From: Poriferisphaera corsica
Lineage (GTDB): Bacteria; Planctomycetota; Phycisphaerae; Phycisphaerales; Phycisphaeraceae
DNA: 64,000 nucleotides
NCBI RefSeq assembly: GCF_007747445.1
Contig: NZ_CP036425.1
Span: 4,200,175-4,264,174 of the forward strand
Direction of reading: 5' to 3'
Position numbers and translations under genes: made by a program. This document shows positions 25,296-33,418 of this stretch, in pieces. Within the stretch, counting starts at the first letter, position 1; the number at the start of each line of letters is the position of its first letter. The notes beneath the pieces were generated by a model. The model saw only the letters and a list, made by a program, of their open reading frames with translations. It had not been told where the DNA came from and ran no database searches.

Positions 25296-26501
25296 TTACC
25301 AAGCACCGGCGAGGGCTTGAGGTTGAGCGAGTGAGGGGCGAGGGAAGTTGAGGTCGGCGGTGTCGTGGCCTTCCGCTTCTGAGATAAAGAGAGAGTTGGG
25401 TTGGCTGGCGAGATCGATTTGGGGACCAACTGGCGGGTCTTCGTCATTGGGGTCAATGGTTGCGGGGTTGGGGATGATCTGAATGATGGGCCGACAGGGA
25501 GTTTCGATGTTGTGATCGATGACGACGGCGTGACGATCGTCTGAGAGTTTGACGACTGAGCCGGGGGCATAAGGGGGGACAACGTCGAGAAGCGCGGCGA
25601 GGATTTGCGGATCGAAGCGTTCGGAGAATGGGGCTGAGGTGATGGTGCGGAGTGCGAAAACGGAGGGTTGTTGTGGGAGTCCTTGCGGGTTGCGGAGTCG
25701 ATCGAATTGTTCGGCAACGGCGACAAGTCGCGCAAAGACGTGAATGTTTTTACCATCGAGGATGGGGATGTCTTTACCGGCGTAGCCTGAGCCGTCGAAA
25801 CGTTGATGGTGATTGAGAACGACGGTCGCGGCGGAGGGGTCGATTTGGCCGCGAACCATGCGGAACCCGATGGCGGGGTGTTCTTGGAATGCGAGATCGG
25901 ATTCGTCGTTTGTTTTTTGGTATTTGTCGAGTGTTTCCTGGGCGAGTTGAGTGAGGCCGATGTCGTGGAGCATGGCGCCGAGGCCGAGATTGGTGACGGT
26001 TTTGGCGCGGGCGGGATTGATGTGCTTACGTTCTTTGACGAGGTAGGTCTCGAGCCTGAGCGCGAGTAGGAGAGAGACGTAGGTTGTGGCGGAGGAGTGG
26101 CGGAGTAGGTCGTTAGGTGAATCGGTGAGGTCGCCGAGGAAGAGTGAGGAGGTGGGGTTTGAGATGATGGAGTCGACGAGTTCGGCAACGTTAACGAGAT
26201 AGGTGTTGTAGTTCATCTTTGCAGCAGCCTGGGTTTGGAGCTGCTCGAAGGTGTCGGTGATTGCGGTGACAACTTCCTGTTGGGCTTGAAGTTTCGAGTT
26301 ATCGATGAACTTATCGAGGAAGTCGAGGGCGGGGTAGCGTACCCAGAGAGATTTAACGCCTGAGTCAGAGAGCTTTCGAATAATCGATTCTGAGAGCTTA
26401 AAACCGGCTTTAAGCAGGGCTCTGGTGGGGACTTGTGGGTTTTGAACGGGCAGCGCGAGGGCCATACCTTCGCGAGCCTCGTGTAAATCAATACGGAGCA
26501 T
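25296..26501 (-). CDS. HD-GYP-like domain protein (degenerate)
   Basis: The 401-residue protein has an N-terminal region starting MLRIDLHEAREGMALALPV, which is typical of HD-GYP proteins. The HD domain contains GAMLHDIGLTQLAQ (about residue 205), AFQEHPAIGFRMV, VVLNHHQRFDGSGYA (about 245) and ARLVAVAEQFDRL. HD-GYP proteins hydrolyse cyclic di-GMP. Here the lysine after HDIG is replaced by Leu and the GYP motif reads GYA, so activity is uncertain. The ATG at 26501 is chosen because GGAG lies eight bases upstream and the family begins there; the frame extends to 26666. No partner gene is adjacent. Confidence 0.85.
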   Translation of the reverse strand: MLRIDLHEAREGMALALPVQNPQVPTRALLKAGFKLSESIIRKLSDSGVKSLWVRYPALDFLDKFIDNSKLQAQQEVVTAITDTFEQLQTQAAAKMNYNTYLVNVAELVDSIISNPTSSLFLGDLTDSPNDLLRHSSATTYVSLLLALRLETYLVKERKHINPARAKTVTNLGLGAMLHDIGLTQLAQETLDKYQKTNDESDLAFQEHPAIGFRMVRGQIDPSAATVVLNHHQRFDGSGYAGKDIPILDGKNIHVFARLVAVAEQFDRLRNPQGLPQQPSVFALRTITSAPFSERFDPQILAALLDVVPPYAPGSVVKLSDDRHAVVIDHNIETPCRPIIQIIPNPATIDPNDEDPPVGPQIDLASQPNSLFISEAEGHDTADLNFPRPSLAQPQALAGAW

Positions 26502-26899
26502 AGAGATTCTCCAACCTCTTAAGAGCGCCTTGGGATGATTGAAATCTCGAGAATCTGCTGCGGATGCGGCATGAATCGAGCAACCAATCGTCCTGCTGAC
26601 GGCTCTGCTATTAAACGGGTACTCACTGCACAGGCTACGCAAAACGAAAGTAGGTGTGCATCCCATTCCCTATCTAAAAGTTCGGAAGTTATGCGGTCCT
26701 ACTTAAAGACGAAGCGATATGTAGGCAGGTTGTGGGGGGAACATATCAGGACAAAAAGGCGCAGATGATATAGTCGTTACAGATGGGTGAACGAGCGTAC
26801 CGATTTATGAGAATACTGTTAGGTAAGTGTTGTATGAACGTGTAGTTACGGATGTGATAATTATATCTTGTTTTCGATATGCTGGGTGTGGACGTGTTG
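26502..26899 (+). other. Gene-free region upstream of the HD-GYP-like gene
   Basis: About 400 bases between two genes transcribed from the - strand. I see no credible gene, hairpin or repeat. The + strand is moderately G-rich. Confidence 0.5.
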
Positions 26900-27433
26900 C
26901 TAGCGAAGCGGGTGTTGGCCGGCTTGCTGCCTGCGGCGATTGATCGATTCAAAAGCGCGGGGGGCATCCTTGATGAACTTGATGAGTTGAGAGGTGGAGA
27001 GATTCAGAATGGTTGCGGCGGCGGCGGGGTTAAAATCGGCAGCGTGGAGGATATCAAGCGATTCTGCCAAGAGGGCTGGAAAGTCGGCGTGCTTCGGGTT
27101 ACAAGCGATACGCTTAGATTTGCAACGTGATTGCCAAAGAGTGGAGGGGGTGTAATCCGCCAAATGATCGACGCTCACTGCAGTACGATGATCGATTGCG
27201 AGATTGATTCTGAGGCGAAAGAGGGCCATTTTCTGATTTTCGGCCTGCGAACGGCGCTCAGACGCTTGGGCGTTGATATGGGAAGGTTTATGGGTGATGC
27301 GGATGGCGGTTTCGACTTTATTGCGGTGCTGCCCGCCTGGGCCGGAGGCGCGGGTGCGTTCGATGGTGCAAGATTTGAGTAGTTCCTCGGAAGGAAGGGT
27401 TGCGGGGTGAGGAGATGGAGTTGATGTGGTCAT
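26900..27433 (-). CDS. Release-factor-like protein with GGQ motif
   Basis: The 177-residue protein begins with a peptide-chain release factor RF-1 domain. ERTRASGPGGQHRNKVETAI (about residues 26-45) carries the GGQ that catalyses peptidyl-tRNA hydrolysis, and THKPSHINAQASERRSQ follows. There is no stop-codon recognition domain, so it is not RF1 or RF2. The C-terminal half (AAAATILNLSTSQLIKFIKD) looks HTH-like instead of the basic tail of ArfB. It may rescue stalled ribosomes, which is inference. The start at 27433 fits the domain; the frame runs to 27469 without a clear ribosome site. Confidence 0.82.
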   Translation of the reverse strand: MTTSTPSPHPATLPSEELLKSCTIERTRASGPGGQHRNKVETAIRITHKPSHINAQASERRSQAENQKMALFRLRINLAIDHRTAVSVDHLADYTPSTLWQSRCKSKRIACNPKHADFPALLAESLDILHAADFNPAAAATILNLSTSQLIKFIKDAPRAFESINRRRQQAGQHPLR

Positions 27434-27738
27434 GAGAGCATGATAGCAAAAACGGATCTGTAATCGCATTCTATGGGTTTGTTTTAACAGGATGAAAAAT
27501 AGTTCGTTAGGATTAGAAAAGTGAACTTGTGGGATGGATATGGGGTAATTATGTTGATTGAGGAAAGTTGATGTGGGTGTGGGACGACATATGGTTTGGT
27601 GAGGTCTTTTTGAGAGGGGAATGGTGGTGAGGGTGTGAGGTTGAACAGTTCTATATATAGATGATGTGGGGGATTGGAAGCTGGTGCATATTGAGCGAGC
27701 AGGATGAGAACAAAGATGTAAAACCCGAGGGGCATCTA

Positions 27739-28602
27739 ATGAAACTAGATGCGATCATGACGGGGAGTGATTGGGCACCGCGGCTGATCCCGTTTGTGTT
27801 TTACGTTGCGATGCTAATGGTGATTGATGCGGGTGTGAGTTATGGGGGACTGTGGCTGTACCCATTTTTGTATGTGCTGCAATGCGGGCTGGTGGTTTGG
27901 TTGTTGTGGCGATATCGGAAACAGATTCCAGAGATGAATTGGAAGTTTCACTGGTTAGCGGTGCCAACAGGTTTGGGGCTGACGTGGGCATGGGTGGAAC
28001 TGGGGGATTACATGACGGGATTGGGCTCGTGGTTTGATTTTACGAAATTACAGGTTGAGCATCCGTTTGCGAAAATGAAGATGCAGATGGATGAGGGTGG
28101 AAGAGATTGGTTGGTGGGGCTGTATTACAGTTCGATTGTGCTGAGATTAGTGGGGATGTCGGTGGTTGTGCCAATGTTTGAGGAATTGTTTACACGGTCG
28201 TTGTGTTTGAGGGCGTTGCATAGCCCAAAGAGCACGTGGTTGGGGTTAAAGCAGTTGGCGCATGACATGCCGATGATTGGCGATCGGTATATGTTGACGG
28301 AGAGTGGGAAGCAGGCGGCGTTGCAGCCGCCGGCGTTTACGGAGGAGTTTAAGCGGACGGCGCTGGGGGATGTGAGCGCTTTTGCGATTTTGGCAACGAC
28401 GGTGGTGTTTATGTTGTCGCATGTGATGCGTGATTGGCCGGGGTGTATTGCGTGTGGTGTGGTTTGGTGTTTATTGATTGCGATGACGAACAGGAAGGGG
28501 AAGAAGCAGTATGGGCTAGGGCCGGTGATCTGGTCACATGGGATCACGAATGCGGCACTTTGGTGGTATGTGATTGAAACGGGGCGATGGGAATATCTTT
28601 AA
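27739..28602 (+). CDS. CPBP/CAAX-type membrane protease, PEP-CTERM-associated type
   Basis: The 287-residue protein has about seven membrane segments and the three motifs of the CPBP (Abi/CAAX) glutamic-type intramembrane protease family: EELFTRSL (EExxxR), FMLSHVMRDWP (FxxxH) and WSHGITNAALW (HxxxN). The tight overall length and motif spacing resemble the CAAX protease-related proteins that co-occur with PEP-CTERM/exosortase systems. With two PEP-CTERM substrates in the window this fits, although no exosortase is here. GAGGGG six bases before the ATG at 27739 sets the start; 26 upstream codons are open but unlikely. Confidence 0.85.
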   Translation: MKLDAIMTGSDWAPRLIPFVFYVAMLMVIDAGVSYGGLWLYPFLYVLQCGLVVWLLWRYRKQIPEMNWKFHWLAVPTGLGLTWAWVELGDYMTGLGSWFDFTKLQVEHPFAKMKMQMDEGGRDWLVGLYYSSIVLRLVGMSVVVPMFEELFTRSLCLRALHSPKSTWLGLKQLAHDMPMIGDRYMLTESGKQAALQPPAFTEEFKRTALGDVSAFAILATTVVFMLSHVMRDWPGCIACGVVWCLLIAMTNRKGKKQYGLGPVIWSHGITNAALWWYVIETGRWEYL

Positions 28603-28633
28603 GTGGGCTAGGCTGGTATTGAATGAGCATTCA

Positions 28634-28663
28634 GGAACGCTGCACGTAAGTGCGGCGTTTTTT
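28634..28663 (+). terminator. Rho-independent terminator
   Basis: The stem AACGCTGCAC / GTGCGGCGTT (one mismatch, short loop) is followed by seven T. It ends the CAAX-protease transcript. Confidence 0.75.
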
Positions 28664-28834
28664 TATTCGTGGTGGAGAAACACAAAATAGAGGAAAGCGA
28701 TGAACAATATTCAAGAGATGGGGGTTAAATAGCGTTAAACTGGGCAATTAACAGCAAAATAAGGGTTTTTTTCGGACATTGTAGGGGTTGATGGGGTTTC
28801 GGGGAGAAGCGATTGAGCTTACAATTTATGTGTC

Positions 28835-31642
28835 ATGGAGGACAACCGCACACAAGAAGCTTTGGATGAGCTGGCTGATCTGTTTTTAACGGGCATATCT
28901 AAGCCTGCTACTGAGTCGACTGATGAAGGTCGTTCGGTGGAAGATCATTATTCAGTTGTTGATCAGGAAAAGCATGGGACTGGCGATGAGTTGTCATCGA
29001 CTGGTTCTGTTGTGCGCGATGAGCTGAAGGAAGCTGAGAAAACGATGTCGGTTGAAGAGCAAATAGAAGAGCAGGTTGAGGTTGAGACTACGAGTGGCGA
29101 TAGCGGTGTGCCGCAGCCACGCTATGGTGCAGGCAAAAGTGGGATGGTGAAATTACGTGCGAAACCGGCGGTGAAGCGTGGGGAATCGATGGTACAGATG
29201 GGTGTGAGTGCGCCGCGGCCACGAACTGATGCTGTGGGGGGTGATGAGCAGGTGGAAACGGAACGGCAAGAGGGGCATGAAGGTGTGAACCGGATGTCTC
29301 AATTGGTAGCTGGAGTTGCGCCAGTGAGCGGGAATGAGCGTCGTGAGGTTGTGTTGGGGCGTATTGGTGGTGAGGAAACGCTGGAAGACGCGATTGAGGA
29401 AGCGTTGGATAAAAATATGGGTGAGGGTGAGGATGTTTATGATGAGGAGGGGGTGGTTGAGCAGGCCAATATAGCGGTCGAGGAAAAAGGTGGTGAGGAT
29501 GAAGGGGTGATGAGTTTTGAGCTGGCGGGCGATGATAGCGGGCTGATGGATCTGAATGATGCATCGGTGGTTGAAGAGGATTTGGCGCACAAGCAAGCCC
29601 AGCTAGATGAGCTGCATGAGGAATTGCTGCGTGCGGATGAACAGGCGGGATTATTAGAGGGGGTTATTAAGGGAGGGGAAACCGTGATGGCAAATGATGA
29701 AGTCGCACTGGATCAGGACGTGGTGGAAGAGGTTGTTGATGACGTGGAACTGGTTGTGGTAGATGAGGGAGTCATTGAGGTGGTGAGTGGTGAAGTTGGG
29801 GATGAGGTTGTGCTGGCAGAGCGGGTTGATGCGACCTGGGAGGACGAGGGGGAGATTGCAGAGAGTCAAGAAGTTGAGAGGGGAAGTGCTGTTGAAGGCG
29901 GAGCTTATGTTGAGGCGGTCTATTTGGGGAACTTGCCGGGTGTGAGCGGGCCATGGCTGACACAGTATGCACAACTGGTGGCACAGGAAGAGGGTGCGGT
30001 GGTGGTGCTGCATGTGGATAGTGGTCAGATTGATGTGGAATTGGTTGAGCCGATTGATGTAAGAAGGCGGGGAATCGTGGCGAGAGAGCCGCGTCGGGTA
30101 AGGGCGATTGAGACTGAGGGTATGGATTTGGTGGGTGTGTTGGATGAATTGGTAAGCATGGGGCAGCCGGTACGGACGGTGCTGGTGCATTTGGATGAGG
30201 GTGTGGATGAAAAGGCTTTTGAACGGGGTGCGATGATTGATGATGTGACGGTGTGCTGTGGTGCGGATGATATGGCGGTGATGAGTGTGATCCAGAAATT
30301 GCGAAAGCTGGGTGATGCAGATCGTCTGAAGGTGAAGGATAAGCAGGTGGGGTTGATGATTATGGGCGGGGATGAGGAGCATAGCCGCAGTGCGGCAGCG
30401 AAGATCAGTGCGCAGATGGCGGGTGAGATGGGGTTTGATGTGCAGCTGGCGGGGTGGCAAAAACAGATGATTCCTGTGAGTGTAAGCCAATTGGGATCGT
30501 ATTTGGATACGGAAGGGCAGTGGGAAAACTTGAGAGAGTTCTTGATGGGGTTGGGTTTGCCAGCGGCGATGGAGCGCGAAGTGGAGACAATCGAAGTTTC
30601 GAAAGAGCAACCATATGACGGTCATTATGCTGAGGCTGGGCCGATTGAGCAGTTGGTGATGGATGAAGTGAATGGCGGGGTGGAAGAATTAGTTGAAGAG
30701 AAGGTGGTGGAGGAAGTTTCAACGGTACCGATTGTTGCACAGAAGCAGGAACTGGAAGATGAACGGGAAGATGGGGAACTGAGTAATGCTGAGGCTGCGG
30801 CAATGTTTGCGGCTGAGGTAAAGGCAGAACTTGCAGGATTCGATACTGAGGATGAAGCAGGAGATGTGGCGGTCGTTGAGATTGATGGTGGTGAACCGAT
30901 TTCAGATCCTGTTTCAGAAATTGATGAACAGGGTTTAGAGGTGGGACAAAATACGGTTTCAGCAGATCTGGACATTGAGCAATTTGTTGATGATGGGGAC
31001 GAATTACCCGGGCGGGATATTGCGGAAGATGTTCCGGCGCCACGATTTGAACGGGAAACTGAAACCGTGTTCAACCATGTCCGCGATGAAGTGATTGAAC
31101 AACCTCGTGAGCAGCGTGTACGCGAATCTTCAGCGATGAAAATTGATCAGGTAGCTGAAGTTATGTTAGATGATAAGGGCGATGCTGATTCGTTTACATT
31201 GACTGAGTTGGTGATGGGTACGGATGGTATTTTGGCTGGGGGAACGGCGCTCGAGGCATATTGCCCGAAGAAGCCAGAGGTTGAATTGGCGGTGGATGAG
31301 TATGGTGGTATGCACCTACTTGGGATGCACGACTCGACGAAGGGGGTTCAGGTTTCACGAAAAGAGCAGCAACGTGCAATAGATGAAGCGGAATTGCAGC
31401 AAGTTGTGATGGATTTATTGGCGGTAAAGCAGTGGGCAGATGAACATCAGGATCTACTGTCCATGACACAGCGGCAATTGCGTTTTTCGTGGGATGAACC
31501 GATGCAATTACACCTGTTTACGGATCGGGCTGATTTAGCGACAAAGCTGATCGCAAGGTTTGATGGGGATTTGAAGGTGCATCTACTGAAACTGATTGAG
31601 GTTGGTGAAGATTCAACGGTATTCTGTACGCCGCTGAATTGA
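28835..31642 (+). CDS. Large acidic protein with NTPase-like core lacking a P-loop
   Basis: I do not recognise this 935-residue protein as a named family. It is strongly acidic: residues 1-350 and about 590-800 are Glu/Asp/Val-rich and probably disordered. A compact region (about 355-570) shows alternating strands and helices: VYLGNLPGVSGPWLTQYAQL, GAVVVLHVDSGQIDVEL, PVRTVLVHLDEG and VGLMIMGGDEEHSRSAAAKI. It resembles a MinD/ParA-type Rossmann NTPase but has no GKT/S. A C-terminal domain (about 815-935) has helix KEQQRAIDEAELQQVVMDLL. No signal peptide or membrane segment is present, and no clear ribosome site precedes the ATG. A terminator follows. Confidence 0.75.
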   Translation: MEDNRTQEALDELADLFLTGISKPATESTDEGRSVEDHYSVVDQEKHGTGDELSSTGSVVRDELKEAEKTMSVEEQIEEQVEVETTSGDSGVPQPRYGAGKSGMVKLRAKPAVKRGESMVQMGVSAPRPRTDAVGGDEQVETERQEGHEGVNRMSQLVAGVAPVSGNERREVVLGRIGGEETLEDAIEEALDKNMGEGEDVYDEEGVVEQANIAVEEKGGEDEGVMSFELAGDDSGLMDLNDASVVEEDLAHKQAQLDELHEELLRADEQAGLLEGVIKGGETVMANDEVALDQDVVEEVVDDVELVVVDEGVIEVVSGEVGDEVVLAERVDATWEDEGEIAESQEVERGSAVEGGAYVEAVYLGNLPGVSGPWLTQYAQLVAQEEGAVVVLHVDSGQIDVELVEPIDVRRRGIVAREPRRVRAIETEGMDLVGVLDELVSMGQPVRTVLVHLDEGVDEKAFERGAMIDDVTVCCGADDMAVMSVIQKLRKLGDADRLKVKDKQVGLMIMGGDEEHSRSAAAKISAQMAGEMGFDVQLAGWQKQMIPVSVSQLGSYLDTEGQWENLREFLMGLGLPAAMEREVETIEVSKEQPYDGHYAEAGPIEQLVMDEVNGGVEELVEEKVVEEVSTVPIVAQKQELEDEREDGELSNAEAAAMFAAEVKAELAGFDTEDEAGDVAVVEIDGGEPISDPVSEIDEQGLEVGQNTVSADLDIEQFVDDGDELPGRDIAEDVPAPRFERETETVFNHVRDEVIEQPREQRVRESSAMKIDQVAEVMLDDKGDADSFTLTELVMGTDGILAGGTALEAYCPKKPEVELAVDEYGGMHLLGMHDSTKGVQVSRKEQQRAIDEAELQQVVMDLLAVKQWADEHQDLLSMTQRQLRFSWDEPMQLHLFTDRADLATKLIARFDGDLKVHLLKLIEVGEDSTVFCTPLN

Positions 31643-31670
31643 TTTGCGGGGAATATGATAAGAATAAAAT

Positions 31671-31701
31671 GAAAGGCCGCTTTTATAGGCGGCTTTTTTT
31701 A
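31671..31701 (+). terminator. Rho-independent terminator
   Basis: GGCCGC pairs with GCGGCT after a seven-base AT loop and is followed by TTTTTTT. It lies about 30 bases after the large acidic protein gene. Confidence 0.8.
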
Positions 31702-31877
31702 TGGGCGGATCAAATGAAAAGTTGTGCTATAAATTCAATCATCTAAGCGGGTTAGAGTCGATGTGCTAAATGGAGCGGTGGATGATTGGGAGTATGGGAA
31801 GGAAAAGGTGAAGGGGAGTGGGTGAAATGGTGTGAATCAGTAATGTTTCCGGTGGTCTTGCTCAGTGGTTGTGCGAC

Positions 31878-32111
31878 ATGTTGGCTGGGCTGCAGTTGTG
31901 GTTGGGTTGTGCGATGCGTGATGTGTTGGAATTATTGTTATTGGGCGGGTTTATGATTGTAATGCTGGGCGCGGTGCATGCGCATCAACGCCGAGCAAAG
32001 GAAGCGAAAGCGGGAGTGGTGAGATGCCCGCGATGTGGGGAACTGATGGGTAAGCTGTTGGCGAGAAAACGGAAACGCTGCCGCGAATGTGGTGGAGCAA
32101 TGAGGGGATAA
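31878..32111 (+). CDS. Small membrane-anchored zinc-ribbon protein
   Basis: The 77-residue product has one hydrophobic helix (VLELLLLGGFMIVMLGAVHA) followed by basic residues and a four-cysteine ribbon, CPRCGELM..KRKRCRECGG. This parallels the ribbon-plus-membrane-helix arrangement of the protein at 12103. The start is uncertain: no ribosome site is seen before the ATG at 31878 or the TTG at 31869. A good terminator directly after the stop codon supports it being a real, separately terminated gene. Confidence 0.6.
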   Translation: MLAGLQLWLGCAMRDVLELLLLGGFMIVMLGAVHAHQRRAKEAKAGVVRCPRCGELMGKLLARKRKRCRECGGAMRG

Positions 32112-32114
32112 GAA

Positions 32115-32138
32115 AATGCCAATTTGGCAGGTTTTTTC
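32115..32138 (+). terminator. Rho-independent terminator
   Basis: The perfect palindrome TGCCAATTTGGCA is flanked by AAAA and GGTTTTTT and begins five bases after the stop codon of the small zinc-ribbon gene. Confidence 0.8.
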
Positions 32139-32315
32139 GTATCGGTTGCCTGCAAATGATTGTGTTACGGGGAACTAAGGCTGTTATGGCTTGTTCTGAG
32201 TGGTTTTAGTGGTTTTGAGAGCGTGATTTTCTGGCGCGCTGTTTGCTAATCTTCTGTTGCTGACTGTCTGTGCTGCGAGGTTGCTGCGCGAGTAGTGAGT
32301 GAATGAGGTACATGC

Positions 32316-33308
32316 ATGAGCGTGAAATACAAAGACTACTATGAGACTCTGGGTGTTAGTCGCGATTCGAGCGCTGATGAAATTAAGCGCGCGTTTCGAA
32401 AGCTCGCTCAGAAGTTTCATCCGGATATGAATAAAGAGGCTGGGGCGGAGGATCGATTTAAGGAAATAAACGAGGCATACGAAGTGCTGGGCGATGCTGA
32501 TAAGCGTCGGCGATACGATGCGCTTGGTGCGAATTGGAAAGCAGGTCAGGATTTTCGGGCTCCGCCTGGGTTTGAAGGACATGAGAATGTTCACTTTGGC
32601 GGTGACATGGGAGGTGGTTTTAGTTCAGGTGGTATCAACGATTTCTTCGAATCGCTCTTTGGATCACGCGGCAGACAAAGCAGTGGTGCAAGTGGATTTG
32701 AAGAGATGTTCCGTGGCGCGTCTGGTCATAGTGGATTTGGAGGGATGGGCGGTGGTGCGCGGACGATGCGCGGACAGGATGTTGAGAGTGAATTGGCGGT
32801 AACTCTTGAAGAAGTGTTTCATGGCGGGAGTCGGCGTGTGAGTTTACAGATGCCGAACGGTGGAACGAAAACAATAGAGGTGAAAATCCCGAAGGGGATT
32901 ACCGATGGCAAAACCATCCGCTTGAAGGGGCAAGGGGGGCCATCGCCGAGCGGCGGTGAATCGGGCGATTTGCTCTTGAAGCTGCGGATCATGCCACATC
33001 GTGAGTATGGGGTTGACAATCATCAATTAACCAAAGAGCTAAGACTTCGGCCTGATGAAGCTGCTCTAGGTGGAAGGTTTGATGTCAAGGTGATGGAAGG
33101 GGATGTGACTGTGCGCGTACATGAAGGTGCACAAAATGGTCAGAAAATGCGGCTCAAAGGTAAAGGGTTACCTACAGGCAAGGGAGACGCGCGTGGTGAT
33201 TTGATACTAACAATTCAGGTGGTGATACCGCGAGAGTTAGATGAATCGCAGAAAGAAGCATTTAAATCTTTAGGCGAAGCATTACAAGATTTTAATCCGC
33301 GTGAGTAA
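32316..33308 (+). CDS. J-domain co-chaperone (CbpA-like DnaJ)
   Basis: This 330-residue Hsp40 has a J domain at residues 7-72 with the HPD motif (FHPDMNKEA), a Gly/Phe-rich linker ([20 protein letters not shown]), and the C-terminal client-binding domains ([49 protein letters not shown]). It lacks the four CxxCxGxG zinc repeats of DnaJ proper and so is of the CbpA type. It stimulates DnaK. The ClpB gene follows by about 110 bases in the same direction, giving a disaggregation module. GAGG precedes the ATG. Confidence 0.93.
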   Translation: MSVKYKDYYETLGVSRDSSADEIKRAFRKLAQKFHPDMNKEAGAEDRFKEINEAYEVLGDADKRRRYDALGANWKAGQDFRAPPGFEGHENVHFGGDMGGGFSSGGINDFFESLFGSRGRQSSGASGFEEMFRGASGHSGFGGMGGGARTMRGQDVESELAVTLEEVFHGGSRRVSLQMPNGGTKTIEVKIPKGITDGKTIRLKGQGGPSPSGGESGDLLLKLRIMPHREYGVDNHQLTKELRLRPDEAALGGRFDVKVMEGDVTVRVHEGAQNGQKMRLKGKGLPTGKGDARGDLILTIQVVIPRELDESQKEAFKSLGEALQDFNPRE

Positions 33309-33418
33309 GAATTAGTGAATTCGTTTTATCGTTCGATCTGTACATTTATTTGTAACGTTTCTTATAATCAATGTATTTATATATTCCAGGATGGCAGCGT
33401 AGAGAAAGGGCAGCGTCA

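Noticed and set aside
23161-30625. Long antisense open frames (for example 23161-23973, 25265-26188, 29654-30625 on the - strand)
   Set aside because: They lie opposite or across recognised genes, and their products are rich in P, H, S, R and T without domains. The strong base skew removes stop codons from the opposite frame.
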